From Maylandia zebra (taxonomy: Eukaryota > Chordata > Actinopteri > Cichliformes > Cichlidae): a stretch of 64,000 nt of DNA. The first letter of the stretch is position 1; each line of letters opens with the position of its first letter. Under the pieces are notes generated by a model that saw only the letters and a program-made list of their open reading frames with translations, did not search any database and was not told the origin of the DNA. Both the position numbers and the translations under genes were made by a program. Positions 13,701 to 23,942 of the stretch are shown here, one piece after another. Location: NCBI RefSeq assembly GCF_041146795.1, contig NC_135176.1, positions 13,574,286 to 13,638,285 on the forward strand. Reading direction: 5' to 3'.

Positions 13701-16700
13701 AAAGAAGCTCGGGCCTTTACACAAACAAAGCTTCTGTGGTATATTGCTGGAAAAACAGAGTAATTGTTTAAAGCTGCTCTAATCTATGCCATACCTTTTT
13801 ATTTTAGTTACAGTACTGCGCCAAAGTCTTAAATCACCCCTCATTTCTTTATGTTTTGGATCTTTCTGCCTTTTTTTTTCAGTTCTCTCAAGATGATCCC
13901 ACACTGCTTCATTCATGTTGAGGTCTGGGCTGTGGGGAAGCCAATCCATGACTACCAGAAATGTAGCTCCAAACCATGATAGATGGCTGTAGACACTCAC
14001 TGTTGCTTCTCTCCTGACCTCCTCCATACATGCTGATGGAAATTTAAACCAAAAGTTCCAACTTTGGATTCATCTCTCCATTAGACTTGCTGTCACTAAT
14101 TTTCAGTCCAGTTTTTGTGTGAGCAAATCTGAGCATTTTCTCTCTGTTCCCCTTGCTTAAAAATGGCTTCTTAACCGCCATCCTTCCACTGAGACTGTTT
14201 CTGATGAGGCTTCGACAAACAGCACATGGATCAACTGAGAGATCAAATGAGTCCTGTGTCAGGTGTTTGCTGGATTCCTTCTTACTTCTTAAGGACATGA
14301 CTTTCAGATCAAATACACCTGCTGTAGATAGTTTTTAGGCCTTCTTCTGTCCTCTGCTTGTCCAGTTTCCTCAAATTTGTTTAATGACACGCTGCACACC
14401 ATGGTGAGTTTTCAGCTAATAAATCTTTGGGAATCCCCTTGTTGGTGAAAATTTATTCTTTTGTATTTGTTAAACTGTGTTATCTTTGCCATTTTTCATA
14501 GATTCAACTAAAGAAATTAGTAAAAAAAAAATAATTGGATATTTTAGGACATTTTGTTAGTAACAAAGTGCTTACAGATAGAAATTGGCTCTTTGCTAAG
14601 TTGTCTGTTATGTGTAGACACAACATTTGTTCATCCCTTGAGCTAGCTGCCTGTTTTATGCTTGAATGATACATAGGTCAGCGTGAAGTGACTTAACAAA
14701 CAAACAAAAACAGTCAGGTACAAGCACTGTGCTGAATATGTTTGGGAAAAGCAGCCAATATCCAAAGAAAACCTTAGAGAGATCTTCAGAAAGCCTGGTG
14801 AACTGTTGCTCGAGACCACTGGAAAAAATGGTCTGGTTTCTTAGAAGCAAAATATAAAGAAATGGGAGCCAGCTCAAAAGTTTTGTACAGTAACGTACAA
14901 AGAATACAAATCGTGCAGAGTGATTTCACATCCTTTAGCTCAGCCACTTTAGTTTTAAGTGCCTGTCACTGGCTGAAAAGTCAGAGGATCAACAAACTGA
15001 GGAGGGTTTTATGATCACCATAAATACACGCACTGTACCTGTATTATTTAGCTTTTGATATATTTAACTTTGGATAACTTCTTTGGCCTACTAAAACAGA
15101 ACAAACAGAAGTAACGAACAGGATTTCACTTCCCTCTTTCAGTTTAATATAAAATAAATGACCTATTTTGCCGTGGAAACACAAACTTTTGAGAACATGT
15201 CAAGTAAAGCAAAGCAAAAAGTCTCAGTGAACTACATTATGACTAAAAGTGTATCTTGGTTCTGAATGTGTTTGCTCTTTAAAGACTCTTCTTTACTTCT
15301 ACAGACTGACAGGAATCATATTTTCTTTTGTGGAAAAGTTTTGTTCAGTCTGGGCGTCAGGCTCGCCGTTGCTTACATCATAACTGCTCAAATATGGAAA
15401 AGTCTTCATATTGTTGCTGCTATAGCCGTGGCCGTTTTAACACGGGAGAGAGAAATTTCCACTTGTCCAGACCACATTCCAGCGCTCGCGCTGAACAGCA
15501 CACATCTCCTGTGCAAGCTGGAGTCGACTCCTCGGTCCCTCTCTGCAAAATACTCCGATAAACGGACGGATAAATCCGGGAGACGGGACTGTGTGACGAC
15601 ATGATCTCGTTATCCAGACACACTGCGAAACAGCATGAGGCATTCCAGGAATCCGACGCGTCTCTCTTGAATTACTTTACACAGAAGCTCCATAAAACGT
15701 GACGTACCACAAGGAAATCGGGGGGAGAAGAGGGAAGACTGATGCCGGAGCCAACTCTTTGCCTCTACACTGTGTCAGAGTGGAAGAATACTGTCACAGC
15801 AGTGCAAGTACCATTCACTTGGCCTCAATTGAATCCAGCCTGCTTCGACTCCAGCTACGACTCTACACGCAACTGCAACTCTGTGCAAACCTGTGTGTGA
15901 TGAATGCAAAATGCACCACAACCACAACCTGCTGCTGCCACTCCTCCCTCCCCACAGGCATTGTTTATTTTTCATCCAGCAGCTCTGCATCTTAGTTTGG
16001 TTCTAAGAATTCAGCCAATAAAGGAGAGAGAGAGCACATAAGTGGAAGAGGAATCTATATTTAGAAATATGTGAGTTTTAAGAAAGAAAAAGAAGAAAGA
16101 AGCCGTATCATGTTAATAAATATATTTATTACTGAGCTGTGCCGTGCAGCGTAGTGTATTAGCTCACTTTCATTACTGTTATTGAGTTAATTCACTGTCA
16201 GACTGCGTTAAAAAGCTCAATCTCACTCTGTACACCGAGCCACTGAGGGTAAATCCATTTGTGGAGCGGCACACTGATGTAGACTGCAAGGCTCCAAGTC
16301 TCAACCACAGCTGATCTGATACAGCACAGAAACAGCTCCACTCATGCCAACCAGACACTGGAGTGAGGGAGGTGGGGAAAGTATAGATCTTAAGAGTACA
16401 TTTATGTGCCATGTAATGAGCCGTGCCTTACTAATTAAAGTGTAACCCAGGAACGTTTTCCAGATGCAGCGGAGGGTAAACCTCAGCTCACCTCATCTTA
16501 GCCACCTATTTATTTGCACAGTTTCCTCACATGAACCCACGGAGCCTATCAGCAGCAGGTATGGAACCAAAAGGCCTCAAGATGATCAGATATGCTGGCT
16601 TTGAACCAGTTATTTTGTGGATTATGGGCCATTTTTTGTGACATGGTGTTGGTTTTGATTTTTAGGTGGACTTAATTGCTTCAACTCGCGCTCGTGCTAT

Positions 16701-17632
16701 CAACTAACCTTGAAATGAGCTAAAAGTGTTTCAGATTTTCAGGCATAACCTTTTCTTATAGAGAAGCACAGTTGGGCCAGTTTTAGGTGTTTTATGGAGC
16801 TCCACATTGGTATAATAAGCTATTAAGAAAGTCAGCTTTTAAGCAAACAAACAGGCCTCCCTCACCTCTCTACAGGGGCGATGTGCCAAAAAGTGATTTC
16901 CATGGTTTCTCCTTGTTTCTTATGTCTAATATCTTTACTTATTTTGGTAAAAAGATGGAGGGCAACATGATGCTGGGGAAACTTAAAGTATGCCTATAAA
17001 ATTGTAATGTTATATTTGTTACAGTTTCTGCTGTCCTGTTGGCCAGATCCCTTATGAAGATTGTTTTTTATCTGCATAAATAAAGAATATATAAAAGTCA
17101 CTTTGCCAAAAACCCTCCAGCTTCGCCTTGTGACAGAAATGTTCCTTCTGGCTTTAAATGGCAGGACATCAGTCATGATATTAGATGTGTTTGGCATATT
17201 TTTTGACAGATTGAAGGCCAAGGAGGCATTTATAATCGTTTAAATAATCGCGATCATTTCTTTTTGCAATTACCGGAAATCCTTTTTTGGCACAACAGGG
17301 ATAACCACAACGTAAAAGCCTGGGGTCAGGACAGGGCTCTCACTAGACATTTAATCGCCCTCAGCCCTCATAAGAAACTGCCTCTGTCACTTACCGACCC
17401 TGAAGCCCGGTCCGGTGAGCGTGTCGGCCCCCTGCCCGTTCTCCGCGATCAGCGTGGTGTTGTTGCCCTGCTCGCAGGTATCCTGGCACTGCCCCTTCAG
17501 GCAGACCCGCTTGCAGATGAGAGGAGCGATGACCACCTTGAAGCGCTCGCGTGTGGAGGAGCGCTCCGTGCACCACACCAGCCTGTGGACGCTCAGCCAG
17601 ATGACAAGCAGATGGGAGATCAGAGAGGGCAT
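2115..17632 (-). CDS. ltbp3: Latent-transforming growth factor beta-binding protein 3, N-terminal part (residues 1-260, gene runs off the left edge)
   Basis: Four coding exons join in phase: 17632-17395, 2829-2557, 2474-2311 and 2220-2115, giving 260 residues plus one base. Seen: a hydrophobic signal peptide (about 1-21); a basic, cysteine-bearing segment with C40, C44, C49 and C53; an EGF-like domain at 82-109 with six cysteines; a linker; and the start of an 8-cysteine TB domain with C216, C226, the C240-C241 pair, W248, C253 and C256. Family knowledge: LTBPs are secreted fibrillin-like matrix proteins; LTBP3 binds the latent TGF-beta propeptide covalently through a later TB domain that is not in this window. 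The segments [15 protein letters not shown] and NVRVHH match LTBP3 better than LTBP1, 2 or 4. Mammalian LTBP3 has about 1300 residues, so roughly a fifth is here. The paralogue call rests on remembered sequence similarity. Confidence 0.93.
2311..2474 (-). CDS. ltbp3: ltbp3 coding exon 3 (linker and start of first TB domain)
   Basis: The acceptor is CTTCCAG and the donor GTGAGT. The exon enters in phase 1 and leaves in phase 0. It encodes residues 171-225: the NVRVHH segment, a basic stretch, and GRCFQET, which opens the 8-cysteine domain with C216. Confidence 0.9.
2557..2829 (-). CDS. ltbp3: ltbp3 coding exon 2 (EGF-like domain and linker)
   Basis: The exon lies between a pyrimidine-rich acceptor ending CTGCAG and a GTACCT donor. 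It is phase 1 at both ends, 273 bases, 91 codons. It encodes residues 80-170, including the EGF-like cysteines C82, C86, C92, C98, C100 and C109. A low-complexity linker rich in Ser, Gln and Pro follows. Confidence 0.92.
3379..3399. repeat. GA dinucleotide microsatellite
   Basis: About ten uninterrupted GA units. Confidence 0.9.
3691..4356 (+). mobile_element. Tc1-like DNA transposon, internally deleted copy
   Basis: It begins with the terminal sequence TACTCACTGGACACTTCATT and carries degraded transposase sequence in plus orientation, including a stretch matching the end of the DNA-binding part (near 3840-3960) and a QQDNAPCH-like region (near 4167-4200). A full element would be about 1.5 kb. 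This copy has lost large internal pieces and has no open frame. The same family recurs at 20725-22010, 37106-37873 and 40170-40696. Confidence 0.75.
10671..10714. repeat. Compound CT/CA microsatellite
   Basis: About seven CT units run directly into about fifteen CA units. Confidence 0.9.
11560..11615 (+). repeat. SINE 3' tail fragment
   Basis: Contains AGACTAGAAAAGCGCTACAT followed by AAATGCAGG, the conserved 3' end of the fish SINE family seen complete at 28994-29295. The head and body are missing. Confidence 0.55.
13809..14450 (-). mobile_element. Tc1-like transposon remnant, minus orientation
   Basis: It starts with the terminal sequence TACAGTACTGCGCCAAAGTC. A minus-strand frame carries [10 protein letters not shown] and [10 protein letters not shown], which match the DDE-domain end of Tc1 transposases. 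Further frame-shifted pieces near 14044-14298 resemble the N-terminal half. Stops and shifts make it non-functional. It is a different Tc1 family from the copy at 3691-4356. Confidence 0.7.
14735..14895 (+). mobile_element. Tc1-like terminal fragment in opposite orientation
   Basis: A plus-strand stretch reads like the end of a Tc1 transposase ([15 protein letters not shown]) and finishes with AAAGTTTTGTACAGTAAC, a diverged form of the terminal repeat at 13809. It faces the preceding remnant, so the two may be one rearranged element or two insertions. Confidence 0.4.
17395..17632 (-). CDS. ltbp3: ltbp3 coding exon 1 (start codon, signal peptide)
   Basis: The ATG is at 17632-17630 and begins [10 protein letters not shown], followed by hydrophobic residues to about C21 and then the conserved RERFKVV. 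The exon ends in phase 1 at a consensus donor (gtaagt-type, read on the minus strand from 17394). It encodes residues 1-79. The start is chosen because this frame gives a signal peptide directly before the family-conserved segment, and the frame is closed by a stop upstream. A second ATG 8 bases upstream is out of frame (see the uORF entry). Confidence 0.92.
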
Positions 17633-17640
17633 CCTGGCAT
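17620..17640 (-). promoter_or_regulatory. Overlapping upstream ORF at the ltbp3 start
   Basis: An ATG at 17640-17638 opens a six-codon frame that ends in TGA at 17622-17620, overlapping the ltbp3 start codon at 17632-17630 in another frame. If the transcript starts further upstream, scanning ribosomes would meet this ATG first. The geometry is seen directly; a regulatory role is inferred. Confidence 0.4.
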
Positions 17641-18678
17641 CCTTTCACTGCCCTCCACAGAGACCCCGGGACATTTAATCACAAGCCGAGGGTTTCAGCT
17701 CCAGCTCAAAGGCGCCTGCTTTGTTAACACAGAGGGAAACTTTTGACGTCTCATACGGTGGAGGAAAAAAAACAAAAACGTGTGTCCTCCCTCCTGTTTT
17801 CTTCTTTGGGAAAAATAAAATCAGTTCCCTCGCGTACCCATGTGATCCATCTGCAAAACAGACGCGTTTGGCATCCTCGGTAGCTTCTCCCAGTTGCGCT
17901 CGTTCCAAAAAGTTGCAGGAGTTGCTCTTTTGCTTTTGTCGCTCTTCCTTCTTCTCGCCTGTTGCTTTGGAGGGCTGGAGAGGAGTGCGTATGTGGGTTT
18001 GGAAGAGAAAGAAGAGAGGGAGGAGAGGAGGAGAAGGGGTGAGCCAGCCCTCTCTGGAGAACTTGGCCGGAGGCCAGCCAGGCGGTGCAGGAGCAAAGCT
18101 GAAAGTGGTTTCCTTGTTGGTTATTTCTCCTCTAACAGCCCTCCTCTGCTCTATTGCCCCCGCACAGACAAATCACAGCTGCACAGCTGTGCGTGTCACT
18201 CTCAAATAGAAAAAATAAAACAAAACATGGACACAGGCTAATAATTCACTCCGTGTTCGTGAGATTCTAGTGCGTGAAAATGCACTGGCCTCTCCGAGGT
18301 TCCTCTCTATGTCTGTAAAAATATCAGCCAGTGTGCATACACTGATCATAACATGTCATTACCCCGCAGTGTGTCACTGCACTACATCAGTCATTGTATT
18401 TGAATATTTTGCTTTTCACTTGAAGCTAAAAAATATCAGTCATGTGGATTTCTTCAAGATTTTACAGGCAGTCTAATATTTCTTGTATTGTGTGATGAGC
18501 TTCTTTATATTTCACAGCTCAGATATTTAAATAGCCGTAAGGATGTCCAGAAGCACGGTACAGCTGAAAAGCCAGTATCCCAAGGACCACTGGTGCTGAA
18601 TGACATATAAATGCTATATACATGCTTACAGCCATTGTGTGTGTATTCCAACAGCATTGTCTTTTAAGAAGAGTTCAC

Positions 18679-18797
18679 CAGGGGTTTGAAACATAAGGCC
18701 CGGGGACCAGAATTAGCCAGCGTTTTCTGTCCAGTGGGCTGGAGTGTAAAATGACAGTCTTTGGCAGGCTGATATGAGGCCTTAGGTTTGACACCTG
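18679..18797. mobile_element. Short hAT-type MITE
   Basis: The ends are imperfect inverted repeats: CAGGGGTTTGAAACATAAGG at the left and the complement of CCTTAGGTTTGACACCTG at the right, over about 21 bases. The CAGGGGT...ACACCTG ends resemble hAT elements. No clear 8-bp target duplication was seen, so the superfamily is tentative. Confidence 0.55.
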
Positions 18798-19009
18798 GTC
18801 TAAATGCTGGCCTACCTACAGTCCTGGCCTATCTATGATGGTAAAACCTTCCACTTTCAAAATGACAGCAATGGGTCTCCTCTGTTTCCAAATGCTTACA
18901 GAGTGCTGTTAATAGAAGAGGTGATGCGACCTGGCATCAAATCAAAACTGAGCATACACTTTTCAGAAAACACCTTTCTTACTTTCAGCATTTAAATTTG
19001 TTGGCTCCG

Positions 19010-19060
19010 CAGCTAATAGATGCTTTTACAGTCTGGGGTTATAAAAGCATCTATTAGCTG
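19010..19060. other. Perfect 19-bp stem hairpin
   Basis: Bases 19010-19028 (CAGCTAATAGATGCTTTTA) are exactly complementary to 19042-19060, with a 13-base loop. Partial pairing continues outward for about six positions on each side (19003-19009 with 19061-19067). No flanking duplication marks it as a transposon. It could be a MITE relic or a microRNA-like precursor. Confidence 0.85.
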
Positions 19061-20724
19061 CTGAGGTTTTTGCAACAACTGCAACAAATTCCAGTTTTCC
19101 ATTCTTGCCCTCGGTGTGCAGATAAATAGCGCTCAATCTCGCAGCCGCCCACGCCGACTGAAACAGATTAAAGTCAGACGGCCAACGTGACACCACACAG
19201 TCTGCAGCGCTGAGACCTGCCTAAACACTTAATGCATGATAAGTTCAGCTGCGACTCTCGCCTGGGACGAACGAGCGTGCTGATTAATCACACTTCAAAA
19301 AGTAAAAAAAAAAATATATGAAGGTGCAGCACGGGGGCTAGTCAGTGTCTGGGGGTCATGTGAGCAATGGGTGAAAGTGAGAAACAGACAAAGGGAGGGG
19401 AAGAAAGCAAGCTGAGTCACTTCCTCTCCAAAAAAAGTGAATGTGTTTACTTTTAGTCGCTGAGGAAATGACTGCATGGGCCTACAGAGAGTTCACGAGC
19501 CGTTCTCACATGTCTCTGAGCCTCTGCTGCTCACCATCATAAGGTCACCGACTGCCAAGACACACACACGTGCACACATGCACGCACACACAGAATGAAA
19601 ATACACTGCAGGTCAGACAAGAACCCATCCTTATTGTTAGTACAAAATAATTACTTCCCATCTGAAAACTGAAACCCTGGTGATATTCTCTGACAAGCAG
19701 ACAATAATAACAGACAGCACGGACAAATAAGCAACCTTATTACACAATCTGTGTGTAAAAAGAGCTGAAGATGGAAATTCAATCCTTTACTTGGATAAAA
19801 GCAGCAACGCAACATCCAAAAGATGAAGAATGTGAGCGACTAAAGCAAAGACTACTTAGAGCAAAGTGCCCCGAACAATAATAAACCCTTCTGCTCAATG
19901 TGTCCCGGGCCTCTAAGTTAATCAACACACAAAGTGCAGTGAGATAGTTAACATATTAGACTGCGTCTTTATTTCTACAGCAGCTCGTGTTTCTCTATGG
20001 AAACAATCAGAGCCATTTCCACAGACAATGCCAAATTTTTAAAGCGATCACGAGGAACTACACTCAGCGGCGTTGGAAGTTTTATCAGGTTTGGCCACGA
20101 GAGAATCTCAGTGAACACTCAGGAGCAATGACAACAGCTTAATGGATCTATGGCAGCCTCTGCTGGATCACTTGCCCAGTGGTTTAAACAAAGACGTCCA
20201 AAGGGCACGTTGGCTCCAGGTGGAGTTTTCTCTACAGAACAGTAAGAAGAAATTAGTTTCGGTGCCGTGCACAAAGAGTCTTATTTTTTTTGGATCAAGC
20301 CTGTGAAGCATATTGGCATGATTTACACTACATGAACTATATACGGTTTTTCTTAGGAGCAGATTAGACTGTGTATCAACACAATTTGTACTCTGGATTT
20401 TGTGCTTTTATCCCCAGAACGGTCAGTGATTATGACTGTTTATCCTTTACAAGGTTAAAATGTGTAGTTTCTTTTCCAAACTGGTCTAAAACAAACCCAC
20501 AGCTGCACAACTTGAACTCAATGGTGCATTTTGAGGGAATAATCACTGCAAAAACTTGTCCTGGGAGATTAGCTTTTAGACCACTTGCCATAAAACTCAT
20601 CACACTGGCTATTGTTCCACCAGACAATAGATTGCAGTAAGTTTAGTGATCCTGTAACTTTTTTATCTACTGCACGTTGAAATTTCTCTTTGTCCATTTT
20701 ATTTATTTGTGACCAAACAGATAC

Positions 20725-21330
20725 AACAAGGTGCTGGAAGCATTTCTCAGAGAATTTCGTCCATATTGACGTGATAGCATAACACAGTTGGTGCAGATTT
20801 TTGGGCTGCACATCCGGCATGTGGATCTCCTGGTCCAAAGGTGCTCCGTTAGGTGTAGATCTGGTGGCTGTGGAGGCTTTGTGAGTATAGCAAACTCACT
20901 GTCATGTTCAAGTAACCAGTTTGAGATTATCTGAGCTTTGTGACATGATGTGTTATCCTGCTGGTAACAGCCATCAGAAGATGGGTACACTGTGGCTGTT
21001 TAAATGATGCTCATTGGTCATAAGAGGCCCAGATTGTGCCAGGAAAATATCCCGTACACCATTACACTTCCAGCAGCAGCCCGAACTACTGATGCACAGC
21101 AGGGTGGATCGATGCTGAACCGCTACCATCAACACTCATCAGCAGGTAACCTTTTTTCCAAATCTTGTATTATTCAATTTTGGGGAGCCCACATTCTTTG
21201 ACCCAGTGTGGTCTTCTGCTACTGCTGCTGTAACAAATCTCCTTTAAGGTTTTATGTGTTGTGTATTCAGATGCTCTTCTGCACACTGATTGTGACCAGT
21301 GATTATTTAAGTAACTGTTACCTTCCTATC
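20725..21330 (-). mobile_element. Tc1-like transposon, transposase half, minus orientation (left part of a split copy)
   Basis: A minus-strand frame reads YPSSDGCYQQDNTSCHKAQI and continues through LLEHDSEF and LTEHLW, the catalytic region of the same Tc1 family as 3691-4356. Sequence homology continues to about 21330 and is then interrupted by LINE sequence. The terminal part resumes at 21931-22010. Stops and frameshifts break the gene. Confidence 0.8.
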
Positions 21331-21921
21331 TGTGGTCGACTCCTTTGTCACGTGGTGTGAGCAGAATCATCTGCAGCTCAACGTGGCAAAGACCAGGGAA
21401 TTGATCGTGGACTTCAGGAAGACCAGGAAACACTTGACCCCTGTTTCAATCCAGGGGGTCAATGCTGACATTGTGGAGGACTATAAATACCTCGGTATAC
21501 ACATTGACAATAAACTGGACTGGGCTAAAGACACCACAGCACTTTACAGGAAGGGCCAGAGTAGTCTCTATTTTTTGAGGCGACTGAGGTGCTTCAACAT
21601 CTGCCGGACAATGCTCAGGATTTTCTACGAGTCTGTTGTGGCCAGTGTGATCCTCTACGGCCTTGCATACTGGGTTGGGGGGGGGGGAGAAGCAGGCTGA
21701 GGGTCGAAGATGCCAACAGACTCAATAAACTGATCCGTAAGGCCAGTAATGTTGTGGGGATGGAGCTGGACTCCCTTAAGGTGGTGTTGGAGAGGCGGAT
21801 GTTGTCCAAGATAAAGACAATGTTGGATAACACCTCCCACCCACTCCACAACATACTGGTCAGTCACAGGAGCATGTTCAGTGAAAGACTGAGGTTACCA
21901 AAGTCTACATGTCTAATTTAA
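21331..21921 (+). mobile_element. LINE reverse-transcriptase C-terminal fragment (L2/jockey-like)
   Basis: Two overlapping plus frames encode the end of a non-LTR reverse transcriptase: VDSFVTWCEQNHLQLNVAKT, YKYLGIHIDNKLDW, QSSLYFLRRL, then after a frame change RLNKLIRKASNVVGMELDSL and HPLHNILVSHRS. The frame breaks at an 11-G run (21677-21687). It is a 5'-truncated, dead copy lying within the Tc1 element. Confidence 0.85.
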
Positions 21922-21930
21922 CTGAATTGC

Positions 21931-22010
21931 TGCCATGTGATTGGCAGATTAGACATTTGCATTAACAAGCAGCTGAACAGGTGCACTTACAATAGCTGGT
22001 GAGTGTATAC
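21931..22010 (-). mobile_element. Tc1-like terminal segment (right part of the split copy)
   Basis: ATGTGATTGGCAGATTAGAC through GGTGAGTGTA is the complement of the 5' terminal region of the Tc1 family at 3691. It completes the element that starts at 20725 on the other side of the LINE fragment. Confidence 0.75.
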
Positions 22011-23877
22011 CAGAAAGTACAGTTCTTTGATTGGAACTGTATCACAGCATTAACTATCCTTTCTCTGTGTTAAAGGCTCATCCAGCTTTGAATGGATAAT
22101 GTTTGCGTGAGACGTCCCAAATATTTTTGACAATCCCAAACATGTCTTTAGCAGTATTTTATGCAAATGCGTTCTGGGAGCTATGACTGCTAATTATATC
22201 AAGACGTATCCAATTTACGCTTACGAATCAACACATTTATGTGCTATGAACCTTGATGAGCGTGACCTCCTCTGGAGGGGATATAACCAGGAGGGACCTT
22301 GATCTGTTTTATGGCAAATATTACAAAAAGAAAAGAGTTTTAAGTCTTATAGTGTAGCCAACAATGTTATGGAGGAAAGCATTCTCATTTTTTTCAGGTC
22401 CATCTAACCTGTTAAGTTTCTGTAATCGTACCAAAGGCTAACTTATACCTTAAACAGCAGTTTGGTGTTTTTGAACACAGATGTCATTACTCAGCACTGC
22501 AAGGAGAGCAAAGTGTTATTTGGGATCTGTGTCTGGGTGTGACCACACCACCTACACAATCTATTCTGGCAGCGTTTCAGGCAGTGTGGAAACTCTCCCC
22601 CCAGGCTTAATGCGGTTTTTCCTGCCATAATACGACAAAACAATAAAATGAAACAAGATGAAATGGCAGCTTTACATGGCTCAGTGAGCAGTTAGGCGGC
22701 TGATCGAGCTCACAGATTATTTACTACCTACACACGATATAAATTATCTGGGTGTGTTTTGGCTTTAAAGCAACTTTTTCCCCTTTTTCCCCTAAAAAAC
22801 CCCCAAAAACAAAACAAAAGAGAGAAAAAACAATTATAAACAAGGCCCTTTAATATAGTAACATGTACAGTATGAATGTGAAGTGGGTGAACAAATAAGC
22901 ATAAAAAAGTAATTCATTTCACATTTAAACACTGATTTCTTAGGGAATAATGCCATTTCTGTTCAAGCCTACATGCAAAGGTCCCCCCCACCCCTCAAAC
23001 CCACCCATGTGTAATACAAAAAACAATAAATATGCTTATCTGGGGCAAAGACTACCTTCTTGGTATACACAGTGACAAATATTTAACACTTTTAGTGTCA
23101 CTTTAAAATGACTTGTACATAGAATAGTTACATGGAGGTCGTTATAGTAGTACACATGTTAAATAACACCACACAGTTTAGCTCAAAGGGCTGAGAAGAT
23201 TAATGCTCTGCTGTTAACGCCTGGTGCGCTGTAGCATCAGGAACAAGTGTAACTGGGTTACATACATTTACATGGTATGTTAGTATACTGCTGCTTTCAG
23301 CACAATGTGTGTTTCCTTTAAAAAACAAAACTGTTGCACGACAACTTAAGCACAACCCTTACTAAACCGAATAAAAATGCTCTAACTACATTCTTATATA
23401 CACAAACAGCTGAGAGGCATTGTTGCCAGCGGAGGAACAGATATGCACATGCAAGCACCAACGTCTGTCTGCTAGCGACTGCCTAGTAACAATGATACAA
23501 GTCCAGAAAAAGAAAATCTTTCCAGACATACAGTAGCAGCGTGAAAAAAACAAAACAAAAAGAATAAAATAAAAATGGAATGCTAAACTGAGGTCCACGG
23601 GGAGACGTTATTTAGCGAGAAGAGAGAATAGGAGAGTGTTTGAGCTCCTGATGTGGTGCACAAAGATGCCAGCTAATTGTCCTGTATGATTTGATAAACA
23701 AATAAATGCACTGAGTGATTTCTTCAAAACAGGATGTCTTCGACACAGATAATTTCCGTTTGATAACATAACAATTGTGGACCGATGAGGGCTCTGCACA
23801 GTGACGGGAAGAGATAAGAGAGGAGAACTGGCTGAGAGAGAGAGAGAGGGGTGATGGCTGACTGAAATTTGGCTCAC

Positions 23878-23878
<1 letters not shown>

Positions 23879-23941
<63 letters not shown>
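23879..23941. repeat. AC dinucleotide microsatellite, about 60 bp
   Basis: About thirty uninterrupted AC units. Likely highly polymorphic. Confidence 0.95.

Positions 23942-23942
<1 letters not shown>

Larger units (their letters stand above)
2830..17394 (-). other. ltbp3: ltbp3 intron 1 (14.6 kb)
   Basis: Bounded by the exon 1 donor and exon 2 acceptor. Contents recognised: a GA microsatellite (3379-3399), a Tc1-like copy (3691-4356), a CT/CA microsatellite (10671-10714), a SINE tail (about 11560-11615) and an inverted Tc1-like pair (13809-14895). The rest is AT-rich and unremarkable, and no open frame there resembles a known protein. Confidence 0.75.

Noticed and set aside
17391..17648. 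Second minus-strand frame over ltbp3 exon 1
   Set aside because: Shadow of the true frame: no signal peptide, and only the other frame continues correctly into exon 2.
17721..18209. 162-codon plus-strand frame upstream of ltbp3
   Set aside because: Low-complexity, GC/GA-driven frame in the likely ltbp3 promoter; no domain or splice support.
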